A DNA stretch of 64,000 nucleotides from Ornithodoros turicata (taxonomy: Eukaryota; Arthropoda; Arachnida; Ixodida; Argasidae), in NCBI RefSeq assembly GCF_037126465.1, contig NC_088206.1, positions 32,800,790 to 32,864,789 on the forward strand, in the 5' to 3' direction. Positions 10,041 to 18,848 of the stretch are shown one piece after another. The position numbers and the translations under genes are program-made. The notes beneath the pieces were generated by a model that was not told the origin of the DNA, did not search any database, and saw only the letters and a program-made list of their open reading frames with translations. Position 1 is the stretch's first letter. Each line of letters opens with the position of its first letter.

Positions 10041-11973
10041 AACTCGACAAAAGGGGGCCGAGTTGGGTCATCGAGGAAATCCTCTCCCATCAGGCCGTGT
10101 CGATGTGAGGAGGTGCGATAAAAGGGAGGAAGAGGGGGAGTTGGTGATAGTTCATGTCGCTTGTAGCGACATTGTAGCGACATGGAGGTGCGATAAGTCT
10201 ACTCCACCCGTTTCTGTCGGGTTCATGTAACCGCGGCTCAGGGCATTCAATTAACCATGTTTCAATTTTCCTTCTTCAAACAAAACTTCTTTCACGGCGT
10301 TCTTTAGCGTTCTTTCACGAATTTTTTGCGGGCGATCTATCGAACGGATTTTTGTTCTGAAAACGGCTACGATATCAGGTGACCGAAAGGAACAGATGTT
10401 CTCATTGGGACAACTTTGTAGCTTTTATCATTAAAAAGTTAATTAATGAAAGTTCATTCAGACATTGCCTTTGGACTTTGCTAATGCCCTCCTAGGGAGT
10501 GCCCTTCAGCATATGCTATATTGCAATTGATTTCATCTTGGAAAAAGTGTTATATATATATATATATATTAAAAATCTGTTCACACTTAGCGTGGACACC
10601 CTGTATATGAATTGCGTTTCATAAGACTTAGAAATAAAACAGAGCAAAAACCGAAGTCAGCAAAGGGTGTGGCATCTCGTAAACTTCTGCGATAACGCAG
10701 GCGCTACACGCATTTCCTAGTTTGTTGAACCATACATCGAACATAGTTATGTTGTCTGTACGTAGTTTCTTCTATGCACATGTGGCATAGAAGAAACGTA
10801 ATTGACTTCACGCAAAGTTTTTGCAGTGTGGCACGAGAGACTATAACGTTGCGGGTAGTATTCAATGGACTGTTGATGTCGTGACATGATTTCGTCTTCA
10901 CATATTGCTTCACCTGTCAAACTCACTGTTTCTCATTCACCGGTCCGACCTCCAATTAAGTATCGCCGTAATTGCCTACCAGAATATTCCTGTCACATAC
11001 GAACACTTACGAACATTTAAATTTGTCTCGAAGGAATGCTTGCAGGTGTTGCAGTGAACAAAACAATGACTGGTTCAGTACAGAATTAAATAAGTACACG
11101 TGTGAAGCAAGGACCCCACACTCTAACAGTAATATTAAAAGCATCATTATTTCTGATTGTCGTTAATAGTTCATGGTAGAACAGGTCGTTAGCTCATAAT
11201 GCCCCATACTACGATTTTTTATGACGCTCTTCGCTGGAAAACAGTCAGTCAACCGACTGGCACAAAAGGATAAAGTTACACTGACCAAAGCGCTCAGCGG
11301 TAAAGGAAAAGAGTTTGTTATCACTAATGCGCAATATGGAATTTAAAGTGCTTGCTAACTCTGTTACGTTGCATGAACAAGATTTTCATAATTTCATTTT
11401 CCGCGTTGCTTACTCAACTTGTGTAATGAAACAGTCTTCGGACTCAAAATAACGGTTTGCCGGACGCGCGGGTAAAATTAACTCGTTATTATATAACTGC
11501 TACACCACAATTTCTTTTTGGGCGAATACTTAAAACAATGTGCATCAACATGAGAGCGGTTCAAATTCCCGACGCCTTTCAAGCGCTGTGAGAACTCTGT
11601 GCAGCTGGTGTACATGCAATGCAGTAGCCCTTTCGTCTTCATTCGCATTACAAATCCCGTCCAACTGGACATTTTGCTTGCGTTTATTCTTCGTAATCAA
11701 CCAGAGAACAGTGTCATCCATATAAACATATCCAACACGCATCCATAAACATATGTTGTTGATTTAGAATAATTAGGCCGTACGAAAACGCCACAAACCA
11801 ACACCGCGCCTACAGTGAACTTGCATTCCGACAGCTTCACACGCAGTCCCCGCGCCGATGCTCGCAGGTGGCGCGCTGTGTCGAGAGTACGGGGAGTGTC
11901 TGGTTCGCGCTGGTTCGTAGCTAAAATTCTGGTCTATAGGGGATCTGTTCGCATTTAGCTGGGACACCCTGTA
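10041..11973. other. Unassigned sequence with two solitary mariner-type ends
   Basis: No gene is supported. A (TA)n run lies at about 10551-10570. Two short stretches, 10575-10603 and 11941-11971, both read TCTGTTC, then TTAGC, then GACACCCTG followed by TATA, which is the right end of a Tc1/mariner-like element. Matching left ends were not found, so both are solitary termini or heavily deleted copies. Small palindromes occur near 10775-10795 (TTTCTTCTATGC and its complement). Confidence 0.5.
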
Positions 11974-12006
11974 TATGTTTACAAGCCCCAAACATCGTCC
12001 CACCAG

Positions 12007-12049
12007 CACTGGACAGCTGTTTCGGCCTTGTTGAACCTCTTCAGCAGTG
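12007..12049 (-). ncRNA. Hammerhead ribozyme, type I, unit 1
   Basis: On the minus strand the order is CACTG (stem I), CTGAAGAG (C3 to A9 box), GTTCAACAAGGC (stem II and loop), CGAAA, CAGCTGT (stem III with the preceding A), C (cleavage position 17) and CAGTG (stem I partner). All core bases CUGANGA, GAA and the UH cleavage doublet are present. Stem III is only four pairs, ACAG with CUGU, and has no loop, so cleavage would be favoured in dimeric or multimeric RNA. Stem I extends outward, beyond a small internal loop, by CCCACCAG pairing with CTGGTGGG. This is the best-formed copy. Confidence 0.85.
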
Positions 12050-12242
12050 CGCTGGTGGGCGACGTCTAAGTGGGTGGTGTCAGAAGGTCACGTAGAACGT
12101 GATATCCTTCCGTCACGGTGAGAGACTCACTACTGAGAGCCCAGTGCAAAGCCAGTGAAATACATATACAGGGGGAAGTAGCCGAAGCTGTTTGGCTGCA
12201 CGCAGAACACGTGGCTACAAGTCCCAAACGTCACCATACCAG

Positions 12243-12285
12243 CACTGGACAGCTGTTTCGGCCTTGTTGGACCTCTTCAGCTGTG
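12243..12285 (-). ncRNA. Hammerhead ribozyme, type I, unit 2
   Basis: The same architecture as the unit 1 ribozyme, 236 bp away: CACAG, CTGAAGAG, GTCCAACAAGGC, CGAAA, CAGCTGT, C, CAGTG on the minus strand. The core is intact. Stem I has one A-A mismatch. Stem II pairs GGUCC with the AGGCC side over four to five positions. Tandem placement with unit 1 would allow the short stem III to pair between neighbouring units. Confidence 0.8.
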
Positions 12286-13353
12286 CGCAGGTGGGCGACG
12301 TTTGAGTGGGGGACGTCAGAAGGTCACGTAGAACGTGATATCCTCCCGGCACGGTGAGAGACTCACTACTGAGAGCCCAGTGCAAAGCCAGTGAAATACA
12401 TATACAGATAAAAAACAGCGGAAGCTTTTTGGCTGCATGCAGGACATGTGTTTACAAGTTCCAAACGTTGCCACACCAGCACTGGGCACCTGTTTCGACC
12501 TTGTTGGACCTCTTCAGCAGTGCGCGGGTGGGCGGCATTAGAAGGTCACGAAGAACGTGATATCCTCATGTCAGGGGGAGAGACTCACCACTGAAAGCCC
12601 AATGCAAAGCCACTGAAATACACATACTGGGGAAAAATAGCCGAAGCTCTTTGGCTGCACGTAGAACATGTGTGTACAAGTTCCAAACATCCGCACACCA
12701 GCACTGAGCAGCTGTTTCGGCCTAGTAGGAAGTCTTCAGCTGTGCGCAGGTGGGCTACGTTTGTGTGGGTGGCGTCAGAAGGTCACGTAGAACGTGATAT
12801 CCCCCCGTCAGGGTCAGAGACTCACCACTGAGGGTCCAGTGCAAAGCCAGTGAAATACATATACAGATGAGAAATAGCCGAAGCTCTTTGGCTGCACGCA
12901 GAACATGTGTTTCCAAATGCCAAACGTCATCACGCCTGCACTGGACAGCTGGTTCGGTCTTGTTGGACGTCTTCACCATTGCGCAGGTGGGCGACGTTTG
13001 AGTGGGCGGCGTCAGAAGGTCACATAGAACGTGATATTCCGTCAGGGTGAGAAACTCACCTCTCAGAGCCCAGTGCAAAGGCAGTAAAATACATATACAG
13101 AGGGAAAAATAGCCGGAGCTCTTTCGCTGGACGCACAACATCTGTTTAAAAGTTGCAAACGTTGCTACACCAGCACTGGGCAGCTGTTTCAGCCTTGTTG
13201 GACCTCTTTAGCAGTGCGCAGGTGGGCGACGTTTACGCGGGTGGCGTAAAAAGGTCACGTCGAACGTGTTATCCTCCTGTCAGGGTGAGAGGCTCACAAC
13301 TGAGGGTCCAGTGCAAAGCTAATGAAACACATATGGAAGAGGGAATATATATA

Positions 13354-15113
13354 CAGGGTGTTTCATTTAACTCGAACCCCACCTTAAAAAAATAACGGCT
13401 CATTGCATCAGAACGAAACCAACTGCATGGTATTACTAGTAGCCTAAAGTGTTTCAGAGTATTTTTGTACCGCAAGTAATTAATTAATTAGTGGAAATTA
13501 AGTTTATAACTTTCTAGTTACGAGGATTACAACGAAGGTGTCAATTATGAAGTTGTAGCCGCTGCCATGAGAAAACGAATCCAGTGTCTTGCAACACTCT
13601 AGCCCTAACAACTCGTTTTTTTCCCGAGTCTGCAGAAATGGGCCCGAACTTCCGAAACTCGGACGGAGCATCTTTCCGTCGCGTAAAAAGAGTGCTCCAT
13701 CGCAGAGCCCTCTCATGTCCACTTGACAAACAAGGAGATATGCGATCCATTCCACCTACACACTTATCTATCACCCTTGCATGGTGCCGTATCTGCCCTG
13801 AAGAACCTCGTTTAGGTATCTGTCCGCGGTCAATGTCCCATCAAGGAAGACGGGTCCAATGAGGGTCTCGTCGCAAATGCCGCACCAGACGTTGAGGGAC
13901 CATTTGTATTGATGATGGGACCAATGGGGATTGGTGGTACTTCAATAATGAGCGTTGTGCAGGTTCACCTGCGCGTCCCGGGAGAAGTTTGCCTCGTCCG
14001 TCCAGATGACGTTACTAAAAAATTGCGGGTTCTGATCGACAGTGCGCAAAAGCCAGTTGGCATAGTGCAACCGGTTTTCGAAGTCTGCTTGCTACAACTG
14101 TTGATGCAGTTGAACGTGGTAAAGATGGAGGCAGGCCTCTTTTGCTACCCTCCACACCGTCGACAACGGAACGCCGCTCTGGTCTCGCGGATGCTGGCTA
14201 GAGGGTGTGCCTCAAAGAACGCCAGGATGTTGGTTCGAACGTCGTCTGAAGGTGTCGATGACCTACGACGCTTTCGGGAAAACTTGCCAAATTCTTGTAG
14301 CGTCTCGTACTGATGAACAATCGTCTCAGGGCTTGGTGTGCTGCCGGGATGCCACATCTGAAATATCTTCACTGCCTTTTTCTTATTGCTCTGTGCAGCA
14401 CCTAGGGCAAGCACCATGTCAGCTCTTTCTTCGTTGGAATAGGGCATTAGTTGACCCGCAGAGCACCCAACAAGGAGTGCGTGTACGGAAACGAACATGA
14501 ACAAAGAATCAAGGTGCCTCGGTTGAAAGATAACATTCCTTGCCCTTCCTTGTACTTTCAGTTGCATCACGGCGAAAGAAGAAAAAAACAGGAGGGAATC
14601 AAACAAACAATAAAAAGACGAAGCGCCGCGTTGTCATCGTCACTGCGCCCTCTGATCGTCTAGCAGATACGGCACCATGCAAGGATGATAGATAAGAGTG
14701 TAGTAGGTGGAATGGATCGCATATCTCCTTTTTCGTCAAGTGGACGTGGGAGGGCGCTGCGATCGAGCGCTCTTTTGGCGTGACGGAAACATGCTCCATT
14801 CAAGTTTCGGAAGTTCGGGCCCATTTCTGCAGGCTCGGAAAAAAACGAGCTGTTAGAGCTAGAGTGTTGCCAGACACTTGATTCGTTTTCTCATGGCAGC
14901 GCCTACAACTTCACAATTGACACCTTCGTTGTAATCCTCGTAACTAGAAGGTTATAAAATTAATTTCCACTAATTAATTAATTAATTGCGGTACAAAAAT
15001 ACTCTGAAACATTTTAGGCTACTAGTAATACTCGTACTATGCAGTTGGTTTCGTTGTGATGCAATGAGCCGTTATTTTTTTAAGGTGGGGTTCGAGATAA
15101 ATGAAACACCCTG
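13354..15113 (-). mobile_element. Mariner-type element copy 2, fold-back deletion derivative
   Basis: Both ends read CAGGGTGTTTCATTTA inward and are flanked by TA (13352-13353 and 15114-15115). It lies within the hammerhead-unit array. The first about 443 bp (13354-13796) and the last about 451 bp (14663-15113) are inverted copies of each other, both equivalent to the 5' end of copy 1 (3588-4030). The true 3' part of the element is missing: the transposase stops abruptly at 13797 against the duplicated 5' arm. So one end was replaced by a copy of the other, giving 450-bp terminal inverted repeats. Confidence 0.85.
13797..14449 (-). pseudogene. Mariner-type transposase, C-terminally truncated
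   Basis: The start at 14449 gives MPYSNEERADMVLALG, then KFSRKRRRSSTPSDD and LASIRE, the DUF4817-like N-terminal region, uninterrupted for about 100 codons. A frameshift lies near 14170. Further on come ANFSRDAQVNLHNAH and LTADRYLNEVLQ, after which the sequence jumps to the inverted 5' arm. The second and third catalytic Asp blocks are missing, so the protein cannot transpose. The N-terminal DNA-binding part is better preserved than in copy 1. Confidence 0.85.
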
Positions 15114-15115
15114 TA

Positions 15116-15543
15116 TAGAGGGGGGGAGGGGGCGTGGGACGTTTGGAACTTGTAAACATTACAAGTTCCAAACGTCCCACGCCAGTTCTAGGCAGCTGTT
15201 TCGGCCTTGTTGGACCTGTTCAGCAGTGCGCAGGTGGGCGACGTTTGAGTGGGTGGCGTAAAAAGGTCACGTAGAACGTGATATCCTTTTGTCAGGGTGA
15301 GAGACTCACCCGGTGCAAAGCCAGTGAAATACATATACAGGGGGGAAATAGCCGAAGCTCTTTGGCTGCACGGGGAACATGTGTTTGCAAGTCCCAAACG
15401 TCCCCACGCCTCTACTGGCAGCTGTTTCTGCCTTGTTGGACCTCTTGAGAAGTGCGGAGGTGGGCGACGTTTGAGTGGGCGGCGTCAGAAGGTTACGTAG
15501 AACATGATATCCTCCCGTCAAGGTGAGACACTCACCACTGCAT
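15116..15543 (-). repeat. Hammerhead-unit array, right block
   Basis: This continues the 11974-13341 array after the mariner insertion. Units begin near 15160 and 15388. The ribozyme cores are altered (CTGAACAG in one, changed cleavage region in both), so self-cleavage is not expected. The array ends at about 15543 in GACACTCACCACTG. Confidence 0.75.
15131..15183. repeat. 53-bp perfect palindrome at the array/mariner junction
   Basis: Twenty-five-base arms, GGCGTGGGACGTTTGG continuing AACTTGTAA and its exact complement, surround ACA. The right arm is the normal start of an array unit. The left arm is an inverted copy of it, so the palindrome formed from the unit's own start next to the mariner end. 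Confidence 0.9.
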
Positions 15544-15770
15544 AGGTCGGCGAATTCACTCATGATGGCCATCACCGACATCATTCACCATGACATCGCT
15601 CAGAATGATGTGATGTTGAGTTTGTTGTTGAATGATGGCTAATGATGTGATGTGATTTAGAATTTGATGTTAATGATGTGATGTGATTTTGAATTTGATG
15701 TTGAATTATGAGTAATGATGTGACGTTGAATAATGGGCAATGATGTGATGTTGAGTTTGAAGTCCCTGTG
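15544..15770. repeat. Low-complexity GATGTGATGTTGA-rich tract
   Basis: Degenerate repetition of GATGTGATGTTGAATTTG-like words with no period longer than about 40 bp. The open frame across it on the minus strand (Thr/Ser/His-rich) is a product of the repetition and not a gene. A 15-base poly-G run follows at about 15837-15851. Confidence 0.7.
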
Positions 15771-16282
15771 ACGAGTTTTTCAAGGTCATATCGTCGTTGT
15801 TTGTAGGTTCTGATGTTGACAATTCCGGGTGTGTGTGGGGGGGGGGGGGGAGTTGCATACAAGTATGCTTTGACTGAACATGAATATGATACGCCAGTTT
15901 CAGTGTTTAAGTGAACCTGTCCTTGTGTCTTGTGATAATCTGAGAGCGAGAAGCTAGGTTCCAGTCGTATGCGTGACCTTGCTTCTGGTGTGTGGGAGGG
16001 GAGGGGTGTTTGCTGTTCAGTGTTGTATTCAGACATCGTGATCGGGGTCTTGGTCGGTGGGGAGGTGCTGCTCTTGGAGGGGAAGAGAGTTGACCTTGGG
16101 GCTGTTGCGCTATTAGGTTTGCGTCGCAGATGTGGTCACTATGGCGTGGGGCCGGCTCCAGGATAAAGACGCATCGCGTTCGGGCTGTTGTATCGGATGT
16201 GTGGGAGAAGAGGGCGTGGGCTTGCCGTTCAGCGTTGTACTTGGAGCCGGGGACTCGGTGGCGCTGCACTTGGATGGCATCC
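15771..16282. other. Unassigned GC-rich sequence related to 55330-55450
   Basis: GTTGACCTTGGGGCTGTTGC and GCGCTATTAG at 16090-16115 resemble GTTGACCTTGGCGCTCTCGC and GCGCTATTAG at 55343-55375, so both belong to a shared repeat. Several overlapping open frames on both strands reflect GC richness. No domain was recognised. Confidence 0.4.
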
Positions 16283-16640
16283 TTAAAGGAGTACAGAAAG
16301 CGCTTCAGTCACGACCATTTTTTAAAACCAACCATCGACCGTCAAGCACGACCGTCATCGCGGTGCAACCCGCTAACTGGTTTGCTTGTTTGGGGGAGCG
16401 TCGTCTGCTATACAGAGAGAGGACTGGGAGCAGAAACGAAAAAGATAAAAGAGTGCGAAAAGCGCCGACCCTGATTGGAGACCTGGCCTTCGGGAGAGGA
16501 AAATAAATTGCGTTGCGCATGCGCCAGCAAAGACGTCACATGTCGCTCTTTGCCGCCTCCGCCGCCTTGTCGTCTGCTCGATTCTTGTGCGCATGCGCTA
16601 GGAGACAGCGGTTTGCTTGAGGATGGATTTGTGGTAGGGA
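16283..16640 (+). promoter_or_regulatory. CpG-rich promoter-like block with two NRF1-type sites and a CRE half
   Basis: TGCGCATGCGCC at 16514-16525 and TGCGCATGCGCT at 16588-16599 match the NRF1 palindrome. GACGTCAC at 16532-16539 matches a CRE. The block 16440-16640 has an inverted relative at 54040-54240 with the same order of sites, so the arrangement is conserved. Both copies lie upstream of exons encoding an AWREEMQK peptide (23028, and 53978 on the minus strand), suggesting the promoter of one transposon gene family. It begins CTTAAAGGAGTACAGAAAG, possibly an element end at a TTAA. Function is inferred from motifs only. Confidence 0.5.
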
Positions 16641-16726
16641 CGTCAAGCCAGTGAAATAGCTTCCGCCCAAGCTCCTCGCTGGACGTCGGTCTATGTTCAC
16701 CTCGCATTCCAGCAGAGGTAGCAGCT

Positions 16727-17985
16727 ATGTCAGGCAGAGGAAAAGGTGGCAAGGGTCTCGGCAAAGGAGGAGCCAAGGAATCAAACAGCTCTTTTCAGAG
16801 CTCCACCTCCAGTCCTGAGTCCATCAAGGAGGGGAGTCTTGCCAGCCCAGAATCCTCGGCGTGCAAACGCCGGTGGCACAACGAGCCTCAGCTCACGACA
16901 ACAAGCCAGGCCGACGACGACACTTGCGCCCACAGGATGGATGAAGACGGTGATTCCTCGCTTCACCACAAGAGAGGACGTAAGTCCGGTATTCCGTTCA
17001 CCATCCGACCAGTGAATCCCTTTGAATCCCTACTACAAGCCAATCCCAACCGCATCGCGGAAGACGTGCGTGCGGTGACTGATGCGAGTGTACTGCGCCA
17101 AGACATCCACGCCGACGGTACCATGGTACTGAGCGTCGCGGACCCTACAGCTGCCAAAGCCATCTGCTGCCTTGATACCATCGCTGGAATACAAGTCTCA
17201 TGCCATGTTCCTGTATCATACAAGCGAAACATCGGCCGCATCAGTGGCATGACTGACCCGTACAGCGATGATCAGTTGACAGAGTTTCTACGCCCTGACG
17301 GCGTCGTACAAGCCCAACGACTGTTCCGCCACCGACCTGGACGCGACGGAGCCGTGAACAAGAGAACAAGATCCCCACCAGCGTCGTCTTGCTCACATTT
17401 CGACAGGATATGCCCATGCCTGACAGCATAACACTGGGGTTCAACAGTTTCAAGGTCTACGACCACGTCCCCCTCACCCAGTGTTTCAACTGCCAAAGGT
17501 ATGGGCATATCGCCCGCCACTGCAAAAGTGAAGTGCGCTACAAGCGGTGCAGTGCACACCACTCGCACAAGACCTGCCCTAACCCTTCGCAAACAAAGTG
17601 CGCCAACTGCGGCGGTCGGCACGCCGCTACCTATGGGGGCTGCCCAACAAGGAAGACCGTCCTTCAACGACGAAAGAATCACCTCTTCGGCAAGCGCCCG
17701 GAGAAACCAGCGAACGCCAAGCAGCACAGCCGCCAAGCGCCGGCTGGAACTGAACGCCCGCAGCGTACCAAGCGACCCCAGCGGAAAAGGGAGGCTACCC
17801 AGAGTCCCCCAGTTGCCGAAGAGCCGGAGGTCTCCACCCAGTCTGAAAAACCAACAGGCCCGGCATTCGGTGAGCCACTTCCTAGCCACGCCCAAGCGCA
17901 GCGGACCGACGAGAACCACCCGCGGCCCGCCGGGAAGCGACTACCAAACAGAAACGCGTGGCTGGCCATCGGCAATGCGCCCTAG
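16727..17985 (+). pseudogene. LINE ORF1 (I/Jockey-type gag) with a histone H4 tail at its N-terminus
   Basis: The frame from ATG 16727 opens MSGRGKGGKGLGKGGAK, identical to the histone H4 N-terminus through Lys16, with Arg3 and Lys5, 8, 12 and 16 all present. It then leaves H4 and continues as a Ser-rich, Arg/Lys-rich linker. IPFTIRPVNPFESLLQANPN and TDPYSDDQLTEFLRPDG are ORF1 gag-like core motifs. Near 17350 a frameshift moves the frame to the one ending at 17985. That part carries three zinc knuckles beginning CFNCQRYGHIARHC and CANCGGRHAATYGGC (the middle one has lost a Cys), then a basic Pro-rich tail. ORF1 proteins bind LINE RNA. Whether the H4 tail is a captured functional module or a chance junction cannot be decided here. 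Confidence 0.75.
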
Positions 17986-18183
17986 CCGTCACGCTGGATG
18001 TATCCCGTGAAGTGCCCGTGGAGCCTTCGCGGTGTTTTTCCTGGATCCCCCTGTGTTTTTTCTTTTTTTTTTCTGCGCTTTTCCTTTTCCTTTTACTATT
18101 TTTTATTTATTATTTTTTGGGGGGAGATAGCAAGCCTCCCCCAGGATGGCTAACATTCCCTAACCCTTATTGAAGAAGAAGAA
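16727..18183 (+). mobile_element. ORF1-only LINE copy (half-LINE) with (GAA)n tail
   Basis: After the ORF1 stop near 17983 comes a T-rich 3' region, then GGCTAACATTCCCTAACCC and a tail ATTGAAGAAGAAGAAG ending at 18183. No ORF2 (endonuclease or reverse transcriptase) is present between ORF1 and the tail, so the element is a HAL1-like deletion derivative dependent on a full LINE. A target duplication could not be identified, and the 5' boundary is uncertain; it may lie before 16727 or just after the H4-like stretch. Confidence 0.6.
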
Positions 18184-18250
18184 GTGAGGGGACGTTTCAG
18201 TAACACCTGCGAGTAGCATGTTCGGTTCAAAGATGAGGGCGTTTGAACAA

Positions 18251-18345
18251 AATTGCTCCATGGGCCGCTCTGTTACTGCAGATTGCAACAAATGCAAGTC
18301 CAATTTTTCTCAGCAGCACCAGGTAAATCTACACAACCAAGCGAA
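18251..18345 (+). pseudogene. C2H2 zinc-finger-like exon remnant
   Basis: The frame NCSMGRSVTADCNKCKSNFS continues QQHQVNLHNQ. Its spacing C-x2-C-x12-H matches the first three ligands of a C2H2 finger; a TAA stop follows before the fourth. A CAGGTAAAT donor-like site lies at 18320. With the AWREEMQK exon at 23028 it may belong to one MULE-like gene later split by gypsy-1. The assignment is tentative. Confidence 0.35.
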
Positions 18346-18625
18346 TTAAGACGCGCGAGTACAGGTAAGTACGTCTCATGCTCTGTTTCACTAATACACA
18401 TGCACCATTCGCGTTCAACGCACTTATTTTGCAGGTGTTGCAACAAATGATGCAGTAGCATAAGCCGTCAGTCTGACGTTTAATGTACACCCATTCTGCC
18501 GACTTCGTGTGGCGTGTTCGGACTATGTAATTGGATCACCTGTTCCATCTCAACACCGAAGCCGGTATAAGAAATATACTGGTTCCGACAATTATCAGTA
18601 ATTTTTAGTTGCGCTTAATTCCTAT

Positions 18626-18717
18626 TGTCACACGTGGTGCAACTCTTTATTCGTCGTCTTTCTCTTTGCCATCTCGCGAGCCTATACAGAGCGCTCGTCG
18701 TCGTTAACACCATTACA
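18626..18717 (-). repeat. Gypsy-1 3' LTR
   Basis: 92 bp, beginning TGTAATGGTG and ending CGTGTGACA on the minus strand. It contains an AATAAA signal and is identical to the 5' LTR. Confidence 0.95.
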
Positions 18718-18731
18718 TCTCCCCTTTCTCA
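18718..18731 (-). promoter_or_regulatory. Gypsy-1 polypurine tract
   Basis: GAGAAAGGGGAGA lies directly before the 3' LTR on the minus strand, the expected primer site for plus-strand DNA synthesis. Confidence 0.85.
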
Positions 18732-18848
18732 AGTCAGTCTAAAAGAACCCAGTCAACATTACACAAAAGATATTTTGTCCCAAAACTCAAAACCCAAACT
18801 CTTCCTTGACTCTTCTTGAAATGTCCTTGCATGATACGGAGCCACAGA

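Larger units (their letters stand above)
11974..13341 (-). repeat. Tandem array of about 236-bp hammerhead (retrozyme-like) units, left block
   Basis: Six units start near 11974, 12211, 12449, 12672, 12908 and 13144, with spacings of 223-238 bp. Each contains CCAAACGT, the ribozyme segment, GGGCGACGTTTGAGTGGG, CACGTAGAACGTGATATCC, GAGAGACTCAC, CCCAGTGCAAAGCCAGTG and AGCCGAAGCTCTTTGGCTGC (itself a short hairpin). The ribozyme lies on the minus strand. Units 1 and 2 keep the catalytic core; units 3-6 carry core or cleavage-site changes. The size, tandem arrangement, type I hammerhead and very short stem III match animal retrozymes as known from the literature. Coding capacity is absent. Confidence 0.8.

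Noticed and set aside
16373..16776. Minus-strand proteins of 70-120 codons in the CpG block
   Set aside because: They run across the NRF1/CRE motifs, have biased Arg/Pro composition and no conserved counterpart frame at 54040-54240.
17272..17919. 215-codon minus-strand frame opposite the LINE ORF1
   Set aside because: A shadow of the GC-rich zinc-knuckle coding strand; no domain.
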